Assembly (NCBI GenBank): GCA_900544545.1 | Contig: UQVY01000001.1 | Coordinates: forward strand, 1 to 64,000 | Source of the DNA: an uncultured Eubacteriales bacterium | GTDB taxonomy: Bacteria > Bacillota > Clostridia > Christensenellales > CAG-314 | DNA length: 64,000 nucleotides | Reading direction: 5' to 3' | Shown here: one piece after another, positions 26,164-35,074 of the stretch | How positions within the stretch are numbered: the first letter of the stretch is position 1 | How the letters are laid out: each line of letters begins with the position of its first letter | Notes under the pieces: model-generated | What the model saw: only the letters and a program-made list of their open reading frames with translations | Databases searched by the model: none | Told to the model about the DNA's origin: nothing | Program-made: the position numbers and the translations under genes

Positions 26164-27310
26164 TACAGTTTTAAAAAAAATAATTATTATAATTATATTA
26201 TTTGTAATAATTACAGCTACGAGTTTATTTCAAATAAAAAATACAGCTCGTTTCGATATGAATGCTGATTGTGAAATTGGACAATTATGCGATTATAAAG
26301 GCAATATTCCTTCAATTTCTTTATGTTCGACACAATCAGCCTTTCTCACATCGAATGATTTTTCGGCATCTTCTGCGGTTCTTTATGAAGCGACTACCGG
26401 GACGAAAATTTTGAGTAAAAACGATAATTTTCATCTCCCGAATGCGAGCACGACAAAAATTTTGACTGCGTTAACAGTCTTGGAACGAGTTGATATTTGT
26501 GAAGAAATAGTGATACCAAATGAAGCCGTAGGCGTCGAAGGTTCCTCGATTTATCTTAAAAAAGGCGAAAAAATGACCGTCCGAGACCTTCTCACGGGGC
26601 TTATGTTGCAGAGCGGAAACGACGCGGCGGAGGCTCTTGCGCTTCATGTCGGGAAAACAAAGGCCGGATTTGTCGCGATGATGAACGAAACCGCGCGTAA
26701 ATATGGCGCTGTTTCGAGCAACTTCGTTACGCCACACGGTCTTCACGATCCGAGCCATTATACGACAGCTATAGATCTTGCACTTATCACGTCAGCTGCT
26801 ATGAAAAACGAGATTTTTGCCGAAATAGTTGCAAAAAGGTCTGCCGTTATCGGTTTCGGTGAAAATAAAAGACACATAATTAACAAAAACAAGCTTCTGA
26901 ATATGTTGCCCGAAGCCGTAGGTGTGAAAACCGGTTTCACAAAAAAAGCCGGCAGATGTCTCGTTGCTGCAGCGAAAAAAGACGATGCTCTTTTCATTGT
27001 TGTAGTTCTGAATTGCGGTCCTATGTTCGAAGAGTGTCGTGATTTTTTGCGTTTTGCGATAGATAACTATTCTGTTTCGTGTGTAATCAGAAAAAATCAG
27101 GTGTTGGGAAGCCTTAAAATCGACGGTATAAGCGTTCCCGTTATAAGTCATGCGGAGTTCAAAACTCTCGAAAAACGCGGGGAAAACAGGGATTATCGTG
27201 TAGTTCTGACTGCTGAGAAAAACGAAAAGAACGGAGCCGTCGGCTTTTTTGAGGTAATTTCGGGTGAAAAGGTTGTTTTTAGAGGAGATCTTTTCCCTGT
27301 GTTCGGCTAA
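26132..27310 (+). CDS. dacF: D-alanyl-D-alanine carboxypeptidase, DacF/DacB type
   Basis: This penicillin-binding protein trims the terminal D-Ala from peptidoglycan stem peptides; sporulation forms set the cross-linking of the spore cortex. All S11 motifs are present: SxxK in 'NASTTKILTAL', SxN in 'LQSGNDAAEAL' and 'KTGFT'. An N-terminal membrane segment ('IIIIIILFVIITATSLF') acts as signal or anchor. A C-terminal beta-rich region of about 90 residues corresponds to PBP5 domain 2. The start could be ATG 26132, 26144 or 26156; all overlap the end of gerW, so translation is probably coupled. Assignment to DacF rather than DacB rests on context. Confidence 0.9.
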   Translation: MFLEMQKRMTDTVLKKIIIIIILFVIITATSLFQIKNTARFDMNADCEIGQLCDYKGNIPSISLCSTQSAFLTSNDFSASSAVLYEATTGTKILSKNDNFHLPNASTTKILTALTVLERVDICEEIVIPNEAVGVEGSSIYLKKGEKMTVRDLLTGLMLQSGNDAAEALALHVGKTKAGFVAMMNETARKYGAVSSNFVTPHGLHDPSHYTTAIDLALITSAAMKNEIFAEIVAKRSAVIGFGENKRHIINKNKLLNMLPEAVGVKTGFTKKAGRCLVAAAKKDDALFIVVVLNCGPMFEECRDFLRFAIDNYSVSCVIRKNQVLGSLKIDGISVPVISHAEFKTLEKRGENRDYRVVLTAEKNEKNGAVGFFEVISGEKVVFRGDLFPVFG

Positions 27311-27412
27311 AATTAAGTTCGATTTATGATAGATTCGTTAAAATGACAACTCAAATCGAAGGCTGTTTTTGTAAATCGGATTCACTGATCGGCAAAAATC
27401 GAAATTACAACA

Positions 27413-27464
27413 AAAAACACTATATATTGTGTTAATCTTAGGAGAAAAGCACAATATATAGTGT
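27413..27464 (-). terminator. Terminator of the split tRNA-Arg
   Basis: On the minus strand a perfect 15-pair stem (ACACTATATATTGTG and its complement, 27417-27431 and 27450-27464) is followed by TTTTTTG. It begins four bases after the tRNA CCA end, so it is the original tRNA terminator left behind by the insertion. Confidence 0.8.
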
Positions 27465-27467
27465 CCG

Positions 27468-27512
27468 TGGCGTACCATAAGGGATTCGAACCCCTGACCT
27501 TTTGGTCCGTAG
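27468..27512 (-). tRNA. 3' half of a tRNA-Arg(ACG) split by integration
   Basis: From the anticodon loop CTACGGA (27512-27506) the minus strand continues CCAAA, variable loop AGGTC, T arm AGGGG-TTCGAAT-CCCTT, acceptor ATGGTAC, discriminator G and CCA. No D arm or 5' acceptor strand precedes it. The missing half is at 39883-39921: its GTACCAT pairs with ATGGTAC and its TTTGG with CCAAA, giving a perfect tRNA-Arg(ACG) when joined at the loop. It marks the left attachment junction of the 12.4 kb element. Confidence 0.9.
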
Positions 27513-27594
27513 GCTCTCAAAATCACTGTTTTTTAGGACCGTTTAGAATTAAAAATTTACATATAATTATGCTTATTTTTAAGCAAATTTCAGC

Positions 27595-27707
27595 CTATTA
27601 GAACGAGTTTTGTTTATTTTTTAAGTTTTTTAATCCTATTCGTAAATAAAAGTCAACAACTAAAAACAAAGGTCAAAAATTCCAAAATACTGCACGTTTA
27701 TTAGAAC
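27595..27707 (+). repeat. TTATTAGAAC arm-type repeats, left end of the element
   Basis: CTATTAGAAC at 27595-27604 and TTTATTAGAAC at 27697-27707, with a weaker CATTAGAA at 27711, all in the same orientation as copies near the integrase at 39589-39699. Position and repetition fit arm-type binding sites of a tyrosine integrase. Confidence 0.65.
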
Positions 27708-27796
27708 ATCCATTAGAAAAAAAAACGGTTGTATTTATTGTTGTGTATTATTTATATTGTGATATAACTTTATGGACACTATTAAAATTAAAGAGA

Positions 27797-27833
27797 AAAG
27801 TGTATGAATCGTGTTGAAACATACTCTTTTTTG
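27797..27833. terminator. Bidirectional intrinsic terminator
   Basis: AAAGTGTATG pairs with CATACTCTTT (one mismatch) and is flanked by T runs on one side and A runs on the other. No gene immediately next to it is recognisable. Confidence 0.5.
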
Positions 27834-28371
27834 TTATTTGTTGATTTTATACCGTAAAACAGATGAGATAGCCTAAGTTTTGCTCCGCATTTGCTTCCAA
27901 AGTTTTTTCCCGCTACGGCGGGCGATATTGATTGTAATTTGTCATTATTTCACCTCCAGAAAGACGACAAAAAAGCCGCTGATATTTTTTCTATCACCGA
28001 CTTAAAAGTTAGTATTAAGTTTCTATTTTTGTTACATAAAACGCCTCCGATTTGTATCCGCAGACAAAAAAATCCGTGCGATTTCGGTTGCCTTTATAGG
28101 CTCGTTCTTCGCACGGATTTTAATCCCGATTATTTAATTTTTAGTCGATTTTATCTGAAAAATCGCCCAACAACAAAACCCACGCCGAAATCTCTCTTTT
28201 TAACGATTTCAACGCCCGTCGCGGTAGTTGCTATATTTTTAGCAGCCCTATGGCAAACGACGGTAATTATCCTTTCCGAGTCCACAAAGGGGAACAGAGA
28301 AATCGGGCAACATCTTCACGCCCGACAACGCCTTTTCTTACGGCGCAATGCTTGACCTTATATCAAACCAA
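27834..28371. other. No supported gene; transcript region of an SOS-type promoter
   Basis: The open frames here on the plus strand (27891-28355, 28250-28792) lack ribosome binding sites and recognisable domains. On the minus strand a promoter at 28404 reads into this stretch, which ends in a strong terminator at 28120-28065. A 21-codon minus frame starts near 28310 but has no clear ribosome binding site. The transcript of about 300 bases may be a small RNA or a remnant leader. Confidence 0.45.
28065..28120 (-). terminator. Strong intrinsic terminator
   Basis: Perfect 12-pair stem AAATCCGTGCGA / TCGCACGGATTT (28070-28081 and 28109-28120) with T runs on both sides; on the minus strand it is followed by seven T. 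Confidence 0.8.
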
Positions 28372-28375
28372 TTAT

Positions 28376-28404
28376 AGTATAACATACGAACATTTGTTCG
28401 TCAA
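28376..28404 (-). promoter_or_regulatory. SigA-type promoter containing an SOS box
   Basis: On the minus strand TTGACG (28404-28399), 17-base spacer, TATACT (28381-28376). The spacer is filled by the LexA-type box at 28387-28400. Confidence 0.7.
28387..28400. promoter_or_regulatory. LexA (DinR) SOS box CGAAC-ATTT-GTTCG
   Basis: It matches the Gram-positive consensus CGAAC-N4-GTTCG exactly and sits between the -35 and -10 boxes, where a bound LexA would block transcription. Confidence 0.75.
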
Positions 28405-28496
28405 GTGTTTTTTGACTCTTTTTAGAATATCACACAACGCAAGAAGTTTAATTTTTTGTGTGTCGTTTCCCATAATTTCTCCCGATTTTAGAAATA

Positions 28497-28525
28497 GAGC
28501 CGTCCGCATTTACTACGAACGGCTC
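28497..28525 (-). terminator. Possible terminator of the metallopeptidase gene
   Basis: GAGCCGT/ACGGCTC stem with a 15-base loop, 18 bases after the stop codon, with only a weak T run. Confidence 0.4.
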
Positions 28526-28542
28526 GTTGTTATTATTTCATC

Positions 28543-31500
28543 TTATTTTTTCTTGGTGAACATTGCTTTGATTGCTGCGATTAAATCTGCAAAAGTCTTT
28601 TTCTTGACTGCGAACCAAAGAACGGCAAATCCGCCGATTCCTGCAAGCAGAACCGAACCGATTGCGATACCCGCAATTTGTCCGCCCGAAAGTCCGTCCT
28701 TTTTAGCAGGCGGGGTGATTTCGCCACCTCCCGAAGGCATATCGTCATACACAGCCGTAAGGGTTTTTTCTCCCGTTACGTTAAAGGTATAACTCTTATC
28801 GGTGCTGACAATTTTTCCGCTTGCGTCCTGCCAGCCTTTGAATACTTTGCCTTCCGCAGGCTCATTTGCCGTTACGGTAACGCTTTCGCCTTGCGTATAT
28901 ACTCCTGCGCCCGTTCCGCCTTCGACTTTGATTTCAACCGACGGAGCATCGCTTACATCTCTGAAATGCGCCTTGATTTCAATCTCTCTTGCAGGCATTA
29001 CAAAGGTTGTTTTAGAACTTGTCGCGCTTACAAACTCAATGGTTACGCCTGCCGTTTCGCAAGTCCATTTGTCAAATACTTTGCCCGGTTTAGCAGGATT
29101 TGCGGTTATGGTCACGGTTTCACCGGCTTTTGCAACTTCTTTGTCTTTCGTGCCGTCCACAATAACTATACCGTACTTTGTAACTCTCAAGTAGGTAGCC
29201 TTAAAGGTTACGTTACCTGCCGGCATTTGGAACTTGATTTCCGTTTTGGTTAAGTCCATACCCGTGGTGTCAAGTCCCGTAACTTCCCACTTGTCAAAGT
29301 GCTCATCGGCATCGGGAGCATTTGCCGTTACGGTGACTTCTGCCTGATAGGTTGCCATATCCAAGGTGGTTGTTCCGTTTTCGACGGTGACTTGGTAAAC
29401 AACGTCTTTGTACGTTGCTTCCATTGTCACGTTACTTGCAGGCATTTCGAAAGTAACCGTTGATTTTGCCAAATCTTCGTCGGTCAAAGTAATTCCCGTA
29501 ACAACCCACTTATCGAACTCTTTTCCCGTTGCAGGCGCATTTGCGGTGATAGTTACTCTTTCGCCATATATGGCTTCTGACATATCTGCCGTACCGTCAT
29601 TTACAGTAATAGTGTACCCTATATTTGCATAATTTGCGAATGCCGTTACGTTGCCGGCAGGCATATTGAAAGTAATTTCGGTCTTTGTTGTGTCTGCAAC
29701 CGACACTCCTCTCAAAGTCCAAGCTACAAATCTCCCGCCAACACCCGGAGCGTTTGCGGTAAGGGTAACGCTTTCGCCGTATTTTGCTTTTGCCTTATCT
29801 GCCGTGCCACCGATTACGTTAACGGTGTACTCGATGTCTTCGTAATTTGCGGTTGCGGTTACAGCATTTGCAGGCATATTAAAGGTGATGCTTGTTTGGG
29901 TTGTATCAAGACCGGTTATTCCATCAATCGTCCAGCCTGCAAATCTTTGTCCTGTCGTCGGTGCGTTTGCGGTGATTGTTACGCTTTCGCCATATTTCGC
30001 CTTCGCCTTATCTACCGTACCACCGTTTACGGTAACTGTGTACTCGATATCTTCGTAATTTGCAGTTGCCGTTACGTTGCCGGCAGGCATATTAAAGGTT
30101 AGACTTGTTTGGGTTGTATCAAGACCAGTTATTCCATCAATCGTCCAACCTGTAAATCTCTTTCCTGTCATCGGTGCGTCTGCCGTAATGGTTACGCTTG
30201 CGCCGTATATTGCTTTTGCCTTATTAGTCGTACCACCGTTTACGGTAACGGTGTACTCTATATCTTCGTAATTAGCGATTGCGGTTACGTTGCCGGCAGG
30301 CATATTAAAGGTAAGGCTTGTTTGGGTAGTATCAAGACCGCTTATTCCCTCAATCGTCCAACCTGTAAATCTTTCACCAACACCCGGAGTATTTGCAGTA
30401 AGGGTAACGCTTGCGCCTTCTTCAAATTCACCACCTCCTGTACCACCTGTTACACTTACGTTATATTTCACTTCTCTATAGGTTGCTTTGATTTCAACTG
30501 CATTTGCAGGCATATTGAAAGTGATTTCCGTTTTGGTTAGGTCCATACCCGTCGTGTCAAGTCCTGTTATTACCCACGTATCAAATACTTTTCCCGTTGG
30601 AGCGGTGTTTGCCGTCACCTTAATAATGTCGCCATATTGCGCATATCCTACTGTGTCTTCACCTTTTTTAGCCACACAATCGGTAACCAAAATATTATAG
30701 GACGCTTTTACATAATTGTAATAGTACGTTACTGTTTGACCACTACCGCTTACAATTTGATTTAGACCTTCTACTCTGCTAAGTGTATGACCATAAAGCG
30801 ATGGAGCAGCCGTCCAATTAATGTAGCTTCCTACCGCAAGAGGTATTACGGCTTTATTTGCATTAGGCATTGGAGTTCCGTCCTCGAACTTGTACTCAAT
30901 ATTTATGTTTGCATAAGTTTGAGTTTCGGTGTTGTCGTTAGCAAGAATATTTCCGCTTTTGTCTGTTACTTCAAAAGCGACATAATCGCCGTGTTTTAAG
31001 TCAGCATCAAGTGGGATTTGGTAAATGAGTTCACAATTTTCCAATCCCGAATTCATATTGCTACCTTCATAACTCAAAGCACCCTTTGGCCAGAACTTAC
31101 TCTTTTCGCTCCATACAGGAATAGTAAAAGTTTGCGTTGCTTCTAATCTTTGTCCGCCGGTCGTAGTTGCAACGCTTCCATCAGCATGCTTTATCCACAA
31201 TTTCATAGTAACATAGCGCTGTGTTGTGTCCGAAAGATTTTGAACAATGGTGCGGAGTTGAATTTTCTCGCCCGCCATACTCGTGTTGAATTTATTTTTA
31301 TCAGTGCCACTTAGCAAAACACCTTTGCGATAATTTTCAAAATAATAATATCCGTTATATGTCGTATCCGCAAAGTCTGACGGCTTAGAATACTGCCCGG
31401 TATATTTCTTGACTTCGGGGTCGGCAACATAGAGGCTCTTGCCGTCTATGAGTTGCGACATTCTCTTGCTGCCTTGCAACTTACATACTTCACAGAATTG

Positions 31501-33417
31501 ATAGGTGGTATCACGCATAAGGCATTCGTAACTTGAGTTGTAAGCATTGCCATAGCCTAACGCATTACATGTATAAGTTTTTCTGAAACCTAACAACTGT
31601 TTCCACTTTACGTTGTTCGGGTCGTGAGTGTGCGCCACGTTTAATGACGTAAGATCTGTTTGTTGCGTAGTACTTGACATGTACTCATCGCCAAGTTCTA
31701 GCAACCCGTGACCAAGTTCGTGCGTAAAAGTCTTTTGCGCACGTGCGCTATCAGCCGGAGTTACAAGATAATGAATACCTCTTTCATAATTTCTATGCGA
31801 ACCACCAAAATCTTGAGTCGTATTGACTAACACAGCAAACTGATTGATATATTTATGCACATAATAAAATGGTTCATATTCACTAAGAGGGCTATTATTA
31901 CCAACCCAATAAGATGAATTTGGATCGGTTTTTTTAGGAATATGCGCATCGTGAATTTCCTCAAGAAATGCAGGTCCAATACAGCGTTCGAAAATATGGT
32001 TTTTACTAATACTCTTGCTTAGTCCAATCATCGGACCGCTACTTTTATCAATAACCACGTCGAAAAACGTACTGTCACCACTATTAAAGCTAGACTCTGA
32101 CGCCGTACAAAGTGCATAGACGTTGAAACGGTCGGCATAACTACGATATGGCTCGTACTGCATTGCGCCCTCCCATACCTTTTTGACGTCATTGATAAAT
32201 TTTTGTTGCTGACTTTTGGTATAACCCTCGCCACAAAAGAGGATTACCATATTCTCTGTGTCACTTCTTGTCTTTTGAATGGTATAAACCGGGATGGTAG
32301 GATTAGCATACTTGCCGTCGCTCGAATACCACGGACCAAGTGTAAGATTTAGGCTTTGGTCAAGGCTTATATCCCACTCTTGATTTGGGTCCTCTTCCGG
32401 CTCGGCTACTGTATAGTCGTCCTCGATTTTGTCAGGTGCAGAGCCCACATAAGGATTGCTCGCACTACCATCGCCGGAGGTTGTTACATAATAGTCTGAG
32501 TCGAGATAAAACGCAGGTCTTACTCCCATATAATCCGTCATCGGATAATGTTTTTCAATAGAACCACTACTTTCCACATAGCGCATCAAATGATTACAAC
32601 TGGAATAAGGCGTTCTAAGCCAATATGGCCACGCCATTCCTTGCTCATTTCTGCCTATATAATAATTGCCGAAATTTTTCCATACTGTATTGACTTGTTT
32701 AACGTCCAGTAGAAAAACCTTTTCGGTCGAGTTTTCGCCGTATGCGCTGTCGAAGTTATTTGCAACGTTCTCAATATCCCTATTAAACTCCAAGTCAGAG
32801 CGACCTTCGCCATCGTGAAATCCCAAATTGTATTCAGGGTGAGATACGATTGAGCGTTGAGTCACGTTCTTCATTGCAGCAATCTCGGCTTTGGAAAAGT
32901 CATTCAAAAATCCTGCCTTTTGGTCATAAGCATTTCCATTTACAGAACCTTCCCTTGGTGGGTTGCCACACAACCACTTCACTTCGCCCGCTACTGCCGT
33001 AGAGTTGAGCCAAGAACGCATATTACTGTCTTTCCAATAGTTGGAGCCACGGTTATCACGATTATAGTTGCGACTGTGCGATTTAGAACGGTTGTTGTCG
33101 TTGGTCTTAGCGTCATAAGGAAGTGTGTCGATTACGTTGTCTGCAAGCATAAGAGCCCCTTTCTCATCGATACTTACGCATCTCCAAACAATATCTTTGC
33201 CATTGTACTTACCAAGGCTTATATAATTTCCTAACTCTACTTGCGTTGTCGTTCTTGTTCCGTTTTCTGTCTTAACGCCTTGAGCGTTCACGACCATTTT
33301 ATATTTTGCAATATCATCGATTGTATGTGTTTTCATTGCTTCGCCACCAAAAATAGCAAGAATGAACATCATAGCAATTATTAAAGCAATGCTTGTTTTT
33401 TCAAAATATTTTTTCAT
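28543..33417 (-). CDS. Surface-anchored M64-like metallopeptidase with DUF6273 and nine InlB-type repeats
   Basis: The 1624-residue secreted protein has a signal peptide (1-27), a DUF6273 domain ('GNYISLGKYNGKDIVWRCV' ... 'YMGVRPAFYLD', about 60-330) and a peptidase M64 domain. The latter shows 'MVILFCGEGYT', 'PYRSYADRFNVYAL', and the zinc site 'HELGHGLLELGDEY' (566-579), with ligands His566, His570 and probably Asp577 and catalytic Glu567. A beta-rich region and a MucBP-like segment ('VTYYYNY', about 890) come next. Nine repeats of about 70 residues run from about 900 to 1555. A glycine spacer, transmembrane helix ('IAGIAIGSVLLAGIGGFAVLWF') and basic tail close the protein. It has no sortase motif. 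GGAGGTGG precedes the ATG. M64 enzymes include IgA proteases; the substrate here is unknown. It is the largest cargo gene of the element. Confidence 0.85.
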   Translation of the reverse strand: MKKYFEKTSIALIIAMMFILAIFGGEAMKTHTIDDIAKYKMVVNAQGVKTENGTRTTTQVELGNYISLGKYNGKDIVWRCVSIDEKGALMLADNVIDTLPYDAKTNDNNRSKSHSRNYNRDNRGSNYWKDSNMRSWLNSTAVAGEVKWLCGNPPREGSVNGNAYDQKAGFLNDFSKAEIAAMKNVTQRSIVSHPEYNLGFHDGEGRSDLEFNRDIENVANNFDSAYGENSTEKVFLLDVKQVNTVWKNFGNYYIGRNEQGMAWPYWLRTPYSSCNHLMRYVESSGSIEKHYPMTDYMGVRPAFYLDSDYYVTTSGDGSASNPYVGSAPDKIEDDYTVAEPEEDPNQEWDISLDQSLNLTLGPWYSSDGKYANPTIPVYTIQKTRSDTENMVILFCGEGYTKSQQQKFINDVKKVWEGAMQYEPYRSYADRFNVYALCTASESSFNSGDSTFFDVVIDKSSGPMIGLSKSISKNHIFERCIGPAFLEEIHDAHIPKKTDPNSSYWVGNNSPLSEYEPFYYVHKYINQFAVLVNTTQDFGGSHRNYERGIHYLVTPADSARAQKTFTHELGHGLLELGDEYMSSTTQQTDLTSLNVAHTHDPNNVKWKQLLGFRKTYTCNALGYGNAYNSSYECLMRDTTYQFCEVCKLQGSKRMSQLIDGKSLYVADPEVKKYTGQYSKPSDFADTTYNGYYYFENYRKGVLLSGTDKNKFNTSMAGEKIQLRTIVQNLSDTTQRYVTMKLWIKHADGSVATTTGGQRLEATQTFTIPVWSEKSKFWPKGALSYEGSNMNSGLENCELIYQIPLDADLKHGDYVAFEVTDKSGNILANDNTETQTYANINIEYKFEDGTPMPNANKAVIPLAVGSYINWTAAPSLYGHTLSRVEGLNQIVSGSGQTVTYYYNYVKASYNILVTDCVAKKGEDTVGYAQYGDIIKVTANTAPTGKVFDTWVITGLDTTGMDLTKTEITFNMPANAVEIKATYREVKYNVSVTGGTGGGEFEEGASVTLTANTPGVGERFTGWTIEGISGLDTTQTSLTFNMPAGNVTAIANYEDIEYTVTVNGGTTNKAKAIYGASVTITADAPMTGKRFTGWTIDGITGLDTTQTSLTFNMPAGNVTATANYEDIEYTVTVNGGTVDKAKAKYGESVTITANAPTTGQRFAGWTIDGITGLDTTQTSITFNMPANAVTATANYEDIEYTVNVIGGTADKAKAKYGESVTLTANAPGVGGRFVAWTLRGVSVADTTKTEITFNMPAGNVTAFANYANIGYTITVNDGTADMSEAIYGERVTITANAPATGKEFDKWVVTGITLTDEDLAKSTVTFEMPASNVTMEATYKDVVYQVTVENGTTTLDMATYQAEVTVTANAPDADEHFDKWEVTGLDTTGMDLTKTEIKFQMPAGNVTFKATYLRVTKYGIVIVDGTKDKEVAKAGETVTITANPAKPGKVFDKWTCETAGVTIEFVSATSSKTTFVMPAREIEIKAHFRDVSDAPSVEIKVEGGTGAGVYTQGESVTVTANEPAEGKVFKGWQDASGKIVSTDKSYTFNVTGEKTLTAVYDDMPSGGGEITPPAKKDGLSGGQIAGIAIGSVLLAGIGGFAVLWFAVKKKTFADLIAAIKAMFTKKK
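29650..30480. repeat. Near-identical 213-base tandem repeats inside the metallopeptidase gene
   Basis: Units beginning at about 29651, 29864, 30077 and 30290 share long stretches (for example GCCGGCAGGCATATTAAAGG) with an exact period of 213 bases, 71 codons. Each encodes one InlB-type repeat. Neighbouring repeats are more divergent, so these four are recent duplications. Confidence 0.8.
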
Positions 33418-33431
33418 TATGTTCCACCTCC

Positions 33432-33581
33432 TTCGATATCCCTTACAGCCATCAACAACTTGCCGACTATCTCAACGTGGAACGCAGTGCGCTTTGCAAC
33501 GAGCTTTCCAAAATGCAGAAAGACGGTATTATAAAATACGAAAAGAATCACTTTGTCGTCGATGATTCCAAAGTGTTTTGA
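33432..33581 (+). pseudogene. C-terminal helix-turn-helix fragment of a Crp/Fnr-family regulator
   Basis: The frame 'FDIPYSHQQLADYLNVERSALCNELSKMQKDGIIKYEKNHFVV' is the DNA-binding winged helix of Crp/Fnr regulators up to a natural stop at 33579. The cAMP-binding-like domain is missing; upstream is the metallopeptidase start on the other strand, whose promoter must now lie in this fragment. Evidence of patchwork assembly of the element. Confidence 0.75.
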
Positions 33582-33659
33582 TGCTTTACCGCAAAGCAAT
33601 GTTTTCCACATCCGATTCGTCGAGTTATATCATTTCTGTCCGGCGGTTATAACTTTCTT

Positions 33660-34973
33660 TTAATCCGTGACCGTGCCGTATGTCCAGTCGTTTATGCCGC
33701 CGAAATCATAGACGCTTACGTAACCGAGATTTACCAACTTTCTTGCCGCCTCTTCGCTTCTTCTTCCGCTACGGCAGTACACAAGAATAATTGCGTTTTT
33801 GTCGGGAAGATTTGTGGGAAGGTCGCTGCCTATCGTTTCGTTTGGAATAAGCACGGCGTTTTGAATATGCCCTTCGTCATACTCGCTTTGCGTGCGGACG
33901 TCCACAATTACGACTTCTTGCGTATTCATCATTTCATATGCTTGCTCGGCGGTTATTTTGCGATATTCGCCTACTCTTTCCCAGCTATAATTATACCAGA
34001 ACGCCATTACTTGCGACTGAACGGCGTCCTTCGTTGCCCTTTGCCTTACGAGGAAAACAAAGCCTTTCACCCGCATTGCATCGTTTGGTATAAACTCCCA
34101 GACATGGGATTCTTGCAGATTCAGCATTGAAGTCCACCCGTACATCGAAGGTTTTCCTTCGGTTTCTTCCCGTTCCAAAAGATCACAGTCAACGGACTTT
34201 CCTCCGTCATCATGGTTTTTCAGATATCTTTCGTTGTACGGTATCACCTTGTATTCCAGCCCGAAACCTGCAACCGTTGCTTTTTCCTCTTCGGTCAATT
34301 CCCTTATATAATGGCGGTACATTTTCTCGCTCTCGTCCCAAGCACTTGCGGGAACGCCTATTTCCACAATGCGCGGATTGCTTTTGTGGTAATAAAACAC
34401 GAACTTTTTTTCGTCTTGCGTTTCCGCATCGTCAGAGAACCGAAAGCCCGAAGAATCAACGTCTCGGCTAAACCGACTAATAGGAAGAGACCAGGAAAGC
34501 GCATTTTGCAGTTTCGATTTCAACGTATATGTCTTTTGCTCGGATTCGGCGCTCGGCTTGTAATAGTAATTTTCCGGTGTGCGGGCGGATACGTTTATAG
34601 TCGTCCCCGGCTGAATATGCAACACCTCTCCTTCTGTCAGATATTCGGTTATTTTTTCTTCTTCGCTTTTCGTAGAGAGAAAAGCGTAAATGCAGTTTCC
34701 CGGATTTTCCTCGGACTCCCGCCAAGAAAATCCACGGCACCACTCGCCACCGTTTATGGAAAAATGCATTTCTTTTCCCGCATCTTTATCTTTTAAGTAA
34801 TCGCCGAGATTTCCCACTTCGGCATAGACCATTCCCGTATGGTCCTGCCAGATATCTTCAATCGTCGGGGTTATCTCTCTGTCCTTCAGTTTTCTTTGGC
34901 ACGCGGAAAGCGTTGCAAACGCGCAAATAATCAGTACGATTGCCAGAGCAAGACTTAAAACTCTCTTTTTCAT
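33660..34973 (-). CDS. Lipoprotein with a C-terminal rhodanese domain
   Basis: The 437-residue product begins with a lipoprotein signal ('LALAIVLIICAFATLSAC', lipobox Cys25), so it should be anchored outside the membrane. Residues 30-330 form a region I do not recognise, rich in Glu, Lys and Tyr. Residues about 335-437 are a rhodanese domain: 'VVIVDVRTQSEYDEGHIQNAVLIPN' and the active-site loop 'VYCRSGRRS' with Cys400, as in sulfurtransferases and persulfide-binding proteins. GGAGG lies before the ATG. It is between the metallopeptidase and the CxxC lipoprotein, all in the same direction. An extracellular persulfide or thiol role is inference. Confidence 0.8.
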   Translation of the reverse strand: MKKRVLSLALAIVLIICAFATLSACQRKLKDREITPTIEDIWQDHTGMVYAEVGNLGDYLKDKDAGKEMHFSINGGEWCRGFSWRESEENPGNCIYAFLSTKSEEEKITEYLTEGEVLHIQPGTTINVSARTPENYYYKPSAESEQKTYTLKSKLQNALSWSLPISRFSRDVDSSGFRFSDDAETQDEKKFVFYYHKSNPRIVEIGVPASAWDESEKMYRHYIRELTEEEKATVAGFGLEYKVIPYNERYLKNHDDGGKSVDCDLLEREETEGKPSMYGWTSMLNLQESHVWEFIPNDAMRVKGFVFLVRQRATKDAVQSQVMAFWYNYSWERVGEYRKITAEQAYEMMNTQEVVIVDVRTQSEYDEGHIQNAVLIPNETIGSDLPTNLPDKNAIILVYCRSGRRSEEAARKLVNLGYVSVYDFGGINDWTYGTVTD

Positions 34974-35074
34974 AACTAAAACCTCCGTTTATTACTTTTA
35001 TTATTTTTTCTTGAATACTGCAAACAAGTCGGGAGAGGATTTCTTTTTAATTGACGGAACAATAAAAACCGGAG

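Larger units (their letters stand above)
28372..28473 (-). pseudogene. N-terminal fragment of a WYL-type transcriptional regulator
   Basis: After GGGAGA the minus frame from ATG 28473 reads 'MGNDTQKIKLLALCDILKR', the usual opening of clostridial WYL-domain regulators, then turns into sequence that is the SOS-type promoter read in frame, and stops after 33 residues. The remaining 300 or so residues are absent. The join with the promoter segment is at about 28416. Assignment rests on a short match. Confidence 0.45.

Noticed and set aside
27891..28792. Two plus-strand frames of 154 and 180 residues at the left end of the element
   Set aside because: They lack ribosome binding sites, run across terminators and the SOS promoter, and the second is antisense to the metallopeptidase gene.
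29650..30480. Regular direct repeats that could suggest a CRISPR array
   Set aside because: The period is 213 bases, the whole unit is repeated and coding in one frame; there are no unique spacers and no cas genes.
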